Below, piece after piece: positions 45,838-54,820 of a DNA stretch of 64,000 nt. Each line of letters opens with the position of its first letter. Position 1 is the first letter of the stretch. Position numbers and translations under genes: made by a program. The stretch is from CAWCUZ01 sp963798795 (GTDB lineage Bacteria > Acidobacteriota > Vicinamibacteria > Vicinamibacterales > SCN-69-37): contig CAWCUZ010000001.1 in NCBI GenBank assembly GCA_963798795.1, forward strand, positions 1,426,001 through 1,490,000, written 5' to 3'. Below the pieces are notes generated by a model. It ran no database searches. It saw only the letters and a program-made list of their open reading frames with translations, and was not told the DNA's origin.

Positions 45838-47198
45838 CCCACCGCCATGCGGCTGTCGACCGGCAGCCGCAACGTGGCGCGACAGCCGGGCGCCGACGCG
45901 TGGTTCTCGAGTCCGATCGTGCCGCCGTGGGCCTCGGCGATCTGCCGGCTCAAGGCGAGCCCGATGCCCGATCCGTTCGGCTTGGTCGTGAAGAACGGCA
46001 CGAACAGATTCGACGTGTCGGGCAATCCCTTCCCCTCGTCGTCGATGTTGAGCTCGATCCAGTCGCCCTGCTGACGCCATCCGAGCGTGACGTTGCCGCC
46101 GGTTTCGAGCGACGCGTCGACGGCGTTGCGGAGGATGTTGATGAGCAGCTGCTCCACCTGGTCGGAATCGGCCGTGACGCTGACGTCGGGCGAGTGCCGA
46201 ACGACCACCGGCAGCCGCTTCTCGAGCTCCACGATGCGATTGACCACTTCCGGGACATGGAACGGCCTGGGCCGAGGCTTCGGCAGCCGCGCCAGCTGCG
46301 CGTAGGCGCGCAGAAACCGTCCGAGCGCGCCCGACCGCTCCTCGATGAGCGACAAGCCCTGGTGCACCTCGTCGCGGCGCGGAAATTCCGGCGCGCGATC
46401 GACGATCCGCTGCAGGGAGTGGGCGATGGACTTGATCGGCGTGAGCGAGTTGTTGATCTCGTGCGACAGCACGCGGACGATGCGCTGCCATGCCGCCTGC
46501 TCCTCCTCGCGCAGCGCCTGGCTCAGGTCGGCGAGCACCACGAGCTGATGCGGCCGGCCGTCGCGATAGAATCCCGCGCGGCGCACCTCGTACCGGGCGC
46601 GCCGGCCGCCGAAGGTCCGGTCCACGAGCCGGCGGGGCTCGCCGGTCAGGTACTCGTCGAAGCCGAGCGCGGTGGCCGGCTGCCCCACCAGGTCCGCTTC
46701 GGGCCGCCCGAGGAGCCGCTCCGCCGCCCGGTTGACGAGCAGCAGATGGTTGCCCGGATCGAACGCGAACACCGCCACGCCGATCTCCTCCATCACGTGC
46801 GTCAGCAGGGCCGACGACTCCACCGCTTCGGTCCGCTGACGCTGGAGCGTGGAGCCGAGGTCGTTGACCTCGCGCATCACCATCGCCATCGACGAGCTAC
46901 TGTGCGCCGAGAGACCGCGAATCGAGTAGTCACCCTCGCGCAGCGCGCCGAGCAGGTTGGCGATCAGGTTCAGCGATCGCACGGCGATCTGCCGCGCGGC
47001 CGAGGCCGCAGCCAGCCAGACGCCGATCACGAGCACGGCCAGCGTCCAGCGAACTTCGGGCGCCAGCTCGTGCAGGTAGAGGAACGTGAAGGCGAGCGCG
47101 ACCGCGGGCAGGCCGCCGCCCAGCACCAGCAGGGCGATCGCGCGCTCGAGATTGCGCGCCCGCGGCGCGCCACGACGGTGAGACAGGGCATCGGGCAT
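45834..47198 (-). CDS. NtrY-like sensor histidine kinase
   Basis: 454 residues: two TM segments (about 20-42 and 50-68) with almost no periplasmic part, a HAMP-like linker, a PAS domain (about 125-225; HVMEEIGVAVFAFDPGNHLL, VNRAAERLLGRPEADLVGQP), the phosphoacceptor box RVLSHEINNSLTPIKSIAHS with His246, and the ATPase domain (LINILRNAVDASLETGG, GSGIGLALSRQIAEAHGG). The NtrY group senses from within the membrane or cytoplasm and works with NtrC-like activators. The activator gene lies 108 bases upstream on the same strand, with a heptamer repeat directly before this ATG. A second regulator with a like receiver is divergent at 48903. Confidence 0.9.
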   Translation of the reverse strand: MPDALSHRRGAPRARNLERAIALLVLGGGLPAVALAFTFLYLHELAPEVRWTLAVLVIGVWLAAASAARQIAVRSLNLIANLLGALREGDYSIRGLSAHSSSSMAMVMREVNDLGSTLQRQRTEAVESSALLTHVMEEIGVAVFAFDPGNHLLLVNRAAERLLGRPEADLVGQPATALGFDEYLTGEPRRLVDRTFGGRRARYEVRRAGFYRDGRPHQLVVLADLSQALREEEQAAWQRIVRVLSHEINNSLTPIKSIAHSLQRIVDRAPEFPRRDEVHQGLSLIEERSGALGRFLRAYAQLARLPKPRPRPFHVPEVVNRIVELEKRLPVVVRHSPDVSVTADSDQVEQLLINILRNAVDASLETGGNVTLGWRQQGDWIELNIDDEGKGLPDTSNLFVPFFTTKPNGSGIGLALSRQIAEAHGGTIGLENHASAPGCRATLRLPVDSRMAVG

Positions 47199-47222
47199 GG
47201 GCTCTCGGCTTTCGGCTCTCGG
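47199..47222. repeat. Heptamer repeat abutting kinase start codon
   Basis: An exact copy of the 13911 repeat (units GGCTCTC, GGCTTTC, GGCTCTC). On the minus strand it is the sequence directly before the ATG of the NtrY-like kinase, where a ribosome binding site would be expected; no separate SD is seen. Confidence 0.65.
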
Positions 47223-47306
47223 GCGCTACAGTCTGCCGATCCGCCGTGCGGATCGCTTCGAACGAAACACCGGGTCACTCCTTGGACATCGGGGACAGAC
47301 CCGGAC

Positions 47307-48690
47307 TCACCTCGAGGGACGGCTTCTCACAACCCGAAGTGCTGCAGTCTGCCGGTACAGGGCGCTGCGGCTCATGCCGAGCTGCTCGGCGGCTTTGCGC
47401 ACGTCGCCGCCGTGGCGTGCGAGCACCTTCTGAATGAAGATCTTCTCGGCCTGCTCCAGCGTCATCTCCTCGGCCGGCGCCGGCGCGGCCTGGCCCTGCA
47501 GCCCGAGGTCCGCCGCCGTAATCTGCTGACCGGTCGCCATCAGCACGGCGCGTTCGATGGCGTGGCCCAGCTCGCGCACGTTGCCCGGCCAGAGGTGCGA
47601 GACCAGCGCCTGGCGGGCCGACCGATCGAAGCCCTCGAACGACCGCCGGTACCGTGCCGCATACCGCGCCAGATAGTGGTCCGCGAGCGGCTGGATGTCC
47701 TCCCGCCGCTCGCGCAGGGCCGGCAGATGGATGATGACCGTGTTGAGTCGATACAGCAGATCCTCGCGGAAGCGGCCTGCGGCGATTTCGGCGGCCAGGT
47801 CGGCGTTGGTCGCCGAGATCACCCGCACGTTCACGTAAATCACGCGCGACGAGCCGACCTTCTGCACCTCGCCGGTCTGCAGCACCCGCAGCAGCTTGGC
47901 CTGGAGCTTGACCGGCATGTTGGCGATCTCGTCGAGGAACAGCGTGCCCTCGTCGGCCAGCTCGAAACAACCGATGCGGTCGGTGCGCGCGTCGGTGAAC
48001 GCGCCCTTCACGTGCCCGAACAGCTCGCTTTCCGCGACGCCTTCCGACAGCCCGCCCGCGTTCATCGTCACCAGCGGCCTGTTCGCTCGCTGCGAGAGCC
48101 GGTGCAGCAGGCTGGCCACCACCTCCTTGCCGGTGCCGTGCTCGCCCGTGATCAGCACCGACGCGTCGGACGGCGCCACGCGATCGACCGTCTCGCGCGC
48201 GGCTTTCATGGCGGGCGCCTCCGCGATGAACGTCGGCAGGTCGCGCCGCTGCAGCCGCGCGTTCTCCTCCTGCAGCCGGCGGCTGCGCCGCAGCGCCCGG
48301 CGCAGCTCGAGCTGTGTCTGCACCGCCGCCACCAGCTTCTCGTCGTCCCACGGCTTCTCGATGTAGTCGCGCGCGCCGCGCCGCATCGCTTCGACCGCGC
48401 CCGGTCACGCTGCCCCACCCGGTCATCACCAGCACCGGCAGCGTCGGATCGATCGCCTTCATCCGGTCGAGCAGCTCGAACCCTTCCTGCCCGGACGTGG
48501 TGTCGCGCGTGTAATTGAGGTCGATGAGCGCCACGTCGAAGTCGCTTCGCTCGAGCGCGCCCAGCAGTTCGCCCGGCGACGCAGCCGTTTGCACCTCGAA
48601 CCCCTCGCCGCCCAGCAACAGCTTCAGGGCGTTGAGGATGTTGACTTGGTCGTCGGCGATGAGGACGCGGCCGGCGGAGGGTTGGGACAT
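47307..48690 (-). CDS. NtrC-family sigma-54-dependent response regulator (one frameshift)
   Basis: About 460 residues after repair. Receiver (about 8-125: RVLIADDQVNILNALKLLLG, DFDVALIDLNYTRDTTSG), AAA+ domain with Walker A GEHGTGKE and Walker B GTLFLDEI, and a Fis-type HTH (VRKAAEQLGMSRSALYRQTA). The sigma-54 contact loop reads GAFTDA, not GAFTGA. The frame breaks at the CCC at 48400-48402 (plus strand); removing one base links MTGWGSVTG to AVEAMRRGARDYIEKPWDDE. It drives sigma-54 promoters when phosphorylated. Partner of the downstream kinase. A heptamer repeat (48691-48718) lies directly before its ATG at 48690. Confidence 0.88.
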
Positions 48691-48718
48691 GTTCGGGCTT
48701 CGGCTCTCGGGCTCTCGC
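48691..48718. repeat. Variant heptamer repeat abutting the NtrC-like start codon
   Basis: Units CGGGCTT, CGGCTCT and CGGGCTCT with CGCC, a degenerate form of the 13911/47199 repeat. Read on the minus strand it ends at the ATG of the sigma-54 activator. Confidence 0.55.
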
Positions 48719-48902
48719 CAACGCGACCGGCGGGTCCCGGAATCGGGAATTATGACAACTTCCGGGCGGCTCTCGCACGCCGTGGGGCCTGTGCAAGGAA
48801 ATCCTGTGCCAGAATCGCCGGTGGCACGTCGTTTGTAGCTGACAGCTGCGCGGCGCGCGCCACAGCCTCCGGCTCGCGCGTGCGAACCGCTCAGCGCGTA
48901 CC

Positions 48903-50121
48903 ATGCACGAGCACCCCGTCCCCGACCCTGCCGCGCCCACACCCGTGATGAGTCCGCCCGCGCCCCGCATTCTCGTCGCCGACGATCAGCCCGATATTCT
49001 GCAGGCGCTTCGGCTGCTGCTTGGCGAGGCCGGGTTCGAAGCCGATGTCGTCGGGTCGGTGACCGGCGTGCTCGAACGCCTGGGCGCGTCGCCGTACGAC
49101 CTGCTGCTGATGGATCTCAACTACACGCGCGACACGACCTCCGGCCGCGAGGGCCTCGAGCTGCTGGACCGCGTGCGCAGCCACGATGCGACACTGCCGG
49201 TCGTCGTCATGACGGGCTGGGGCAGCATCGACACCGCGGTCGAAGCCATGCGCCGCGGCGCGAAGAGCTTCGTCCAGAAGCCCTGGGACGACGCGACGCT
49301 CGTCGAGGTGGTCAAGCGCGAGATCGCCGAGGGCGTGGCCTCGCGGCGGCGCGACGCCCGGCAGGCGCGCGAGCACGAGGAGGCGCGGCTGATCCAGCGC
49401 GCGCTGCTCCCGGCGGCCATGCCGCAGATTGCCGGCTGCGCCATCGCCGCGTCCTGGACGCCGGCCTCCGGGATCGGCGGCGACTGCTACGACGTCTTTC
49501 CGTTCAGCGACTCGCGCGTCGCCGTCACGATCGCCGACGTGGTCGGCAAGGGCCTGCCCGCCGCGCTGCTCATGTCGAACCTGCAGGCGGCCGTCCGCGC
49601 GTTCGCCACCGGCGGCGCCGAACCGCACGACGTGTGTGCGAGCGTCAATCGCCTGCTCTGCCGCAACATCGCCTCCGGCAAGTTCGTGACCTTCTGCTAT
49701 CGCAGTGGTGGACGTTGCCGGCAGCGTCGTGACGTACGCCAACGCCGGCCACAATCCACCGCTGCTCGTCCGCGCGGACGGCTCGCTCGAGCGCCTGGCG
49801 CCGACCGGGCTCGTGCTGGGCGTCTCGGCCGACTGGCACTACACCACGGGCACGTTTCCCCTCACCGCCGGCGACCGTCTCATCTGCTATACCGACGGCA
49901 TCACCGAGGCCGAGGCGCCCGGCGGCACCGAGTACGGGGAGGATCGGCTGCTCGCCGCGATCCGCGCCCACCGCCACGAAGACGCCGAGCCCCTCACCCA
50001 GGCGCTCGTCGCCGAGGTCACCGCCTTTGCCGGCGGCGCCACCCAGGACGACGCCACGCTCATCGTGATCGCGATGGGGCGGCCCGGGGCTTCAGGCCCG
50101 GGCGATCGTCGCCGGGTCTGA
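48903..50121 (+). CDS. Response regulator with PP2C/SpoIIE phosphatase output (one frameshift)
   Basis: About 405 residues. The receiver (about 20-140) is very like that of the divergent NtrC-type regulator: DLNYTRDTTSGREGLELLDR and MTGWGSIDTAVEAMRRGAKS occur in both. A short linker leads to a SpoIIE/RsbU-type PP2C domain (about 175-400; SGIGGDCYDVFPFSDSRVAV, VVGKGLPAALLMSNLQAAVR, TYANAGHNPPLLVRADGSLE). The frame breaks near 49701; removing one C gives FCYAVVDVAGSVV. RsbU-like proteins dephosphorylate anti-anti-sigma factors, so partner switching is likely, but no anti-sigma genes are in the window. Its 3' end overlaps palindromes at 50083-50130. Confidence 0.87.
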
Positions 50122-50130
50122 AGACCCGGC
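50083..50130. repeat. REP-like palindromic pair
   Basis: Two short dyads: CCCGGGGCTTCAGGCCCGGG (50083-50102) and GCCGGGTCTGAAGACCCGGC (50111-50130). The second has perfect 9-base arms around GA. The centres are TTCA and TGAA, so the units face opposite ways. They overlap the last codons and stop of the PP2C regulator and resemble repetitive extragenic palindromes. Confidence 0.55.
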
Positions 50131-50183
50131 GCTCCATTCTTGCGGCCGTATACTGAAACGGCGGGCTCACCCGCCGAGCGTTC

Positions 50184-50741
50184 ATGCACATCAGGCTGAC
50201 GGCCGTCCTGCCGATTCTGGCGATGGCCCTGCCCGCAGCCGCCGTCGCGCAGCGCGGGCAGGCGCCGCCGCCCCCGCGCAAGCCGGACGTGGTGTTCGTC
50301 GGCACCGATCCGGCGGTGGTCAGGGCCATGCTCGAACTGGCGCACGTCACGAGCCGAGACGTCGTGTACGACCTCGGCTGCGGCGACGGCCGGATCGTCA
50401 TTGCCGCGGCCAAGGAGTACGGCGCGCGAGGCGTCGGCATCGACATCGACCCGGAGCGGATCGCCGAGTCGAAGGCCAACGCGGCGGCGGCCGGCGTGTC
50501 CGACCGCACCACCTTCGTCCTCGGGGATATTTTCTCGGATGACGTGACGGTCGGCGACGCGACGGTGGTCACGCTGTTCCTGCTGCCGCGCCTGAACCGC
50601 GAGTTGCGGCCCAAGCTGCAGCGCCAGCTCGAGCCCGGCTCGCGCGTCGTCTCGAACAGTTTCGACATGGGCCCGGACTGGCCGCCGGATCGCACGCAGA
50701 CGGTCGGCACCTTCACGATCTACCTCTGGACGATCAAGTAG
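50184..50741 (+). CDS. Exported class I SAM-dependent methyltransferase
   Basis: 185 residues. The N-terminus has a signal peptide (TAVLPILAMALPAAAVAQ) and a proline-rich stretch; the remainder is a class I methyltransferase with motif I VYDLGCGDGRIVIAAA, the acidic residue in GVGIDIDPERI, and ATVVTLFLLPRLNRELRP. SAM-dependent enzymes are normally cytoplasmic, so a secretory leader is unusual; proteins of this size and layout with leader peptides do occur. Target unknown. Putative -10 TATACT near 50150 lies before ATG 50184. Confidence 0.8.
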   Translation: MHIRLTAVLPILAMALPAAAVAQRGQAPPPPRKPDVVFVGTDPAVVRAMLELAHVTSRDVVYDLGCGDGRIVIAAAKEYGARGVGIDIDPERIAESKANAAAAGVSDRTTFVLGDIFSDDVTVGDATVVTLFLLPRLNRELRPKLQRQLEPGSRVVSNSFDMGPDWPPDRTQTVGTFTIYLWTIK

Positions 50742-50793
50742 ACGGCGCCCGGCCCCTGTCCCCGAGGGCTCCGCCAATGGTACGCTCCGGCGA

Positions 50794-52707
50794 GTGTCCA
50801 GCCGCACGTCCAACGGCGGGTCCGGGTTCCGCCGCTGGTTTCTCCAGGAACTCGGCGACAGCCGGCCGCTCGAGCAGCGCCAGCACGCGACGGCGCCGTG
50901 GTGGCAAGTCGTCTGCCTGACCGGTGTCGACTACTTCTCCACCCTCGGCTACCAGCCCAGCATCGCGTTCCTCGCCGCCGGATTTCTCGCGCCGTTCGCG
51001 ACGTTCGTGCTCGTCCTGGTGACCCTGCTCTGCGCGCTGCCGGTGTACCAGCGGATCGCGGCGCTGAGCCCGCACGGGCAGGGCAGCCTGTCGGTCATCG
51101 AGGAGCGGCTGCCGCGCTGGCGCGGCAAGGCGTTCGTCCTCTGCCTGCTGGGCTTCGCGGCCACCAGCTTCGTCATCACCATGACGCTGTCGGCTGCCGA
51201 CGCCACGGCGCACATCATTGAGAATCCGCTCGTCCCGGCCTGGATGGACCATCCGGTTGTCGTCACATCCCTGCTCCTCGGCCTGCTGGCCAGCATCTTT
51301 CTGCGCGGCTTCCGCGAGGCGATCTGGATCGCGGTCCTGCTGGTGGCGATCTACCTGCTGGTCAACGGGATCGTCATCGGCACCGAGCTGGTGTGGCTCG
51401 TGCGCCATCCCGACGTCCTGGCGACCTGGCGGGTCCGGCTGTTCGACCAGGTGCCGAACCCGTGGATGATGGTGATCCTGTCGCTGGTCTTCTTCCCGCG
51501 GCTCGCACTCGGCCTCTCCGGATTCGAGACCGGGGTGGCCGTCATGCCGCTCATCCGCGGCGACGGCGCGACGCCCGAGGAGGCTCTCCAGTCGCGCATC
51601 CGCAACGCGCGCAAGCTCCTGTTCGCCGCCGCGGGCATCATGTCGCTCCTGCTCATCGGCAGCTCGCTCGTCACGACCACGCTGATTCCGCCGGACGCAC
51701 AGCGCGAGGGCGGCGCCGCCTACGCCCGCGCGCTCGCGTACCTGGCGCACCGCGACCTGGGCAACTGGTTCGGCACGTTCTACGACCTGTCGACGATCGG
51801 CACCCTCTGGTTCGCCGGGGCCTCGGCCATGGCCGGGCTGCTGAACCTCGTCCCGCAGTACCTGCCGCGCTACGGCATGGCGCCCGACTGGGCGCGTGCC
51901 ACGCGCCCGCTCGTCGTCGTCATCACCGCCATCGGCGTCGTCGTGACCGTCTTGTTTCGCGCGGGCGTCAACGAGCAGGGCGGCGCGTACGCCACGGGCG
52001 TGCTGACGCTGATGACGTCGGCCGCCATCGCCGTTGCCATCGCGCTGCCGAAGCAGCGCCGATGGTTCGTGCCGGTGACGATCGTCTTCGTCTACACCAC
52101 GGTCGCGAACATCATCGAGCGCCCCGAGGGCATCCAGATCGCGGGATGGTTCATCGTCGCCATCGTCATCTCGTCGCTCGTCTCGCGGGTCATGCGATCG
52201 ACGGAGCTGCGGCTGGAGGGCGTGGACTACGACGCGACCGCCCAGCGTTTCGTGTCCGACGCAGCCGGGCTGCCGGCCTTGCGGACCATCGCCAGCCGGC
52301 CCGACAGCGGACAGGATGCCCGCGTCTACCAGCGCAAGCTCGACGAGGCGCGCGCGTCGCACCACCTGCCGGAGCAGGACCCGGTGCTGTTCCTCGAAGT
52401 CCGGCCCGGCGACGCGTCGGAATTTTCGAACACGCTGCACGTCGAGGGCGTCGAGATCGGCGGATTCCGCGTCTTGCGCTGTTCGAGCCCCGCCATCCCC
52501 AACGCGATCGCCGGCCTGTTGCTCGATCTGCGCGACCGCACGGGTTCTCTGCCCCACGCGTACTTCGGCTGGACCGAGGGCAACCCCGTGACGTATCTGC
52601 TGAAGTTCCTCGCGTTCGGCGAGGGCGACACCGCGCCGGTGTGCCGCGAGGTGCTCCGCAAGGCCGAGCCCAATCCCGCGCGGCGGCCAAGGATCCACGT
52701 CGGCTGA
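50794..52707 (+). CDS. APC-superfamily permease, KimA-like (copy 1)
   Basis: 637 residues: about 12 helices, then a cytoplasmic C-terminal region of about 180 residues. Membrane landmarks include LTGVDYFSTLGYQPSIAFLA, PHGQGSLSVIEERLPRWRGK (G-x-G helix break), FLRGFREAIWIAVLLVAIYL and GLSGFETGVAVMPLI. The layout is that of KimA, a K+/H+ symporter, and related APC permeases. Potassium as substrate is suggested, not proven, by the riboswitch before the next gene, its tandem paralog. Starts at GTG 50794; no riboswitch precedes this copy. Confidence 0.72.
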   Translation: MSSRTSNGGSGFRRWFLQELGDSRPLEQRQHATAPWWQVVCLTGVDYFSTLGYQPSIAFLAAGFLAPFATFVLVLVTLLCALPVYQRIAALSPHGQGSLSVIEERLPRWRGKAFVLCLLGFAATSFVITMTLSAADATAHIIENPLVPAWMDHPVVVTSLLLGLLASIFLRGFREAIWIAVLLVAIYLLVNGIVIGTELVWLVRHPDVLATWRVRLFDQVPNPWMMVILSLVFFPRLALGLSGFETGVAVMPLIRGDGATPEEALQSRIRNARKLLFAAAGIMSLLLIGSSLVTTTLIPPDAQREGGAAYARALAYLAHRDLGNWFGTFYDLSTIGTLWFAGASAMAGLLNLVPQYLPRYGMAPDWARATRPLVVVITAIGVVVTVLFRAGVNEQGGAYATGVLTLMTSAAIAVAIALPKQRRWFVPVTIVFVYTTVANIIERPEGIQIAGWFIVAIVISSLVSRVMRSTELRLEGVDYDATAQRFVSDAAGLPALRTIASRPDSGQDARVYQRKLDEARASHHLPEQDPVLFLEVRPGDASEFSNTLHVEGVEIGGFRVLRCSSPAIPNAIAGLLLDLRDRTGSLPHAYFGWTEGNPVTYLLKFLAFGEGDTAPVCREVLRKAEPNPARRPRIHVG

Positions 52708-52739
52708 GCGGTCCGCCGGCCGGCGTGCTACCCTGACCG

Positions 52740-52871
52740 CATTGCCTAAGCGGCCGGCCCGTCCGGCCGCGCGGGGGACCCACTGCGGCGTTGCGCCGCC
52801 GGGGCGAATCCGGTTGTTTCGACCGGACGAGGACTTCCCACCTCGAGCCCGCCAGCTAACCCCGTCGGCCA
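52740..52871 (+). ncRNA. Cyclic di-AMP riboswitch (ydaO/yuaA type)
   Basis: The leader of the second KimA-like gene has the conserved blocks of this class in order. A GC stem (GCGGCCGG/CCGGCCGC) is followed by GCGGGGGACCCA (52771-52782), then a GC hairpin (GCGGCG/CGCCGC) and GGGGCGAATCC (52801-52811), a short hairpin GGTTGTTTCGACC, and finally GCCAGCTAACCCCGTCGGCC (52851-52870). The 3' end lies 3 bases before GGGAGGG, the ribosome binding site of the ATG at 52884, so translation control is possible. In Bacillus subtilis this class controls ktrAB and kimA: ligand binding turns expression off at high K+/c-di-AMP. Confidence 0.85.
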
Positions 52872-52883
52872 TTGGGAGGGTGC

Positions 52884-54774
52884 ATGGCGTCCTCGTCCAC
52901 CTTGCGCGGGTGGCTGTTCCATCATCCCGCTGTCGCGGCCGATCACGGCCACTCCCACACCGCGCCGTGGTGGCAGGTGATGTGCCTCACCGGCGTCGAT
53001 TACTTCTCCACCCTGGGCTACCTGCCGAGCATCGCCTTCGTCGCGGCGCAATATCTGTCGCCGATCGCCACGCTCGTGCTCGTCCTGCTGACCCTGTTCG
53101 GGGCGTTGCCGGTCTACAGCCGGATCGCCGCGTTGAGCCCGCACGGCCAGGGCAGCCTGTCGGTCCTCGAAGAACGGCTGCCGCGCTGGCGCGGCAAGGC
53201 GTTCGTGCTCTGCCTGCTGGGGTTCGCGGCGACCGACTTCGTCATCACCATCACGCTCTCGGCGGCCGATGCCGCCGCGCACATCATCCAGAACCCGTTC
53301 GTCCCGGCGTGGCTCGACCATCCAATCGGCGTCACGCTGGCCCTGGTGGCGGCGCTCGCGGCGGTGTTCCTCCGCGGCTTTCGCGAGGCCATCTGGCTGG
53401 CGGTCGGGCTCGTCGGGGCGTACCTCCTGATGAACGTCGCGGTCATCGTCTTCGAACTGGGCGCGCTGGCGCACCATCCGACGCTGGCCGCCAGCTGGAT
53501 GCACCACCTCGCTGCACAGCGATCCAGCCCCGTCATGCTCGTGCTGCTGCCGATCCTGCTGTTCCCGAAACTGGCGCTCGGGATGTCGGGATTCGAGACG
53601 GGCGTCGCCGTGATGCCGCTGGTGGCACGGCGAAGGGCGAGCGACAGCGAGATCCTGCAGTCCCGCATCCGCCAACACCCGACGATGCTCCGCACGGCCG
53701 CGCTGATCATGAGCGCGCTCCTCATCGGCAGCACGATCGTCGCCACGACAATGATTCCAGCCGCGGCGTTTGCCGACGGCGCTCCGGCCAACGGCCGGGC
53801 GCTGGCCTTTCTGGCGCATCGGGACATGGGCGAGTGGTTCGCGACGGCCTACGACGCGGCGACCATCGCGATTCTCTGGTTCGCGGGCGCGTCGGCCATG
53901 GCGGGCCTGTTGAACCTCGTCCCGCGCTATCTCCCGCGGTACGGCATGGCGCCCGACTGGGCGCGAGCCACACGCCCACTCGTGCTCCTCATCACGGCCA
54001 TCGCGGTCATCGTCACGCTCATCTTCGATGCCGACGTGAACCTGCAGGGCGGCGCGTATGCCACCGGCGTGCTCACGCTGATGAGTTCGGCGGCCGTGGC
54101 CGTGGCGCTGTCGCAGCCGCTCAGCCGCCGCCGCTTTGTGCCGATCACCGTCGTCTTCGTCTACACGACGGTCGTCAACGTGTTCGAGCGGCCCGAGGGC
54201 ATCAAGATCGCGTGCTGGTTCATCGTCACGATCATCGTCTCGTCGCTCGTCTCGCGCGTCGCTGCGATCGACCGAGCTGCGCGTCGAGGGGGTCGACTAC
54301 GACGAGGCGGCGCTCCGCTTCGTGACCGACGCGGTCGGGCAGCGCTCGCTGCGGATCATCGCCAGCCGGCCGAACACCGGCCGCGCGGATGAGTACGCGC
54401 GCAAGCTGGACGAAGCCCGGGCCTCGCACCATCTGGCCGACGACGCCGCCGTGCTGTTCCTGGAAGTCCGGCCCGGCGACGCGTCGGCGTTCAGGGACCG
54501 GCTGTATGTCACCGGCCTGCGGATCGATCGCTATCGGATTCTGCGGTGCACCAGCGCGGCCGTGCCGAATGCGATTGCGGCGCTGCTGCTGGACCTGCGG
54601 GACCGCACCGGCAGCCTGCCCCACGCGTATTTCGGCTGGACCGAAGGCAATCCGATCAGCTACCTCCTGAAATTCCTGGCGTTCGGCGAAGGCGACACGG
54701 CGCCGGTCGCGCGAGAAGTCCTGCGGAAAGCCGAGCCGAACCCCGCCCTCAGGCCGCGGATCCACCTCGGATAG
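52884..54774 (+). CDS. APC-superfamily permease, KimA-like (copy 2, one frameshift)
   Basis: About 629 residues after repair, closely matching copy 1 throughout (TGVDYFSTLGYLPSIAFVAA, PHGQGSLSVLEERLPRWRGK, FLRGFREAIWLAV), with the same C-terminal soluble part (KLDEARASHHLADDAAVLFL, FRPGDAS-like EVRPGDASAFRDRL, AYFGWTEGNPISYLLKFLAF). The frame slips at 54261: one extra G, after which RSTELRVEGVDYDE resumes as in copy 1 (RSTELRLEGVDYDA). SD GGGAGGG before ATG 52884, immediately downstream of the c-di-AMP riboswitch, points to a potassium or osmolyte uptake role. Tandem duplication of the 50794 gene. Confidence 0.78.
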
Positions 54775-54820
54775 CGGCCGGGTGGCGGTGCGGCGTGCGC
54801 CGTGTGCGGCGTACGGACGC

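Noticed and set aside
50734..52872. Minus-strand ORF of 712 codons opposite KimA-like copy 1
   Set aside because: Shadow frame of a transporter; Arg/Asp-rich repeats without domains.
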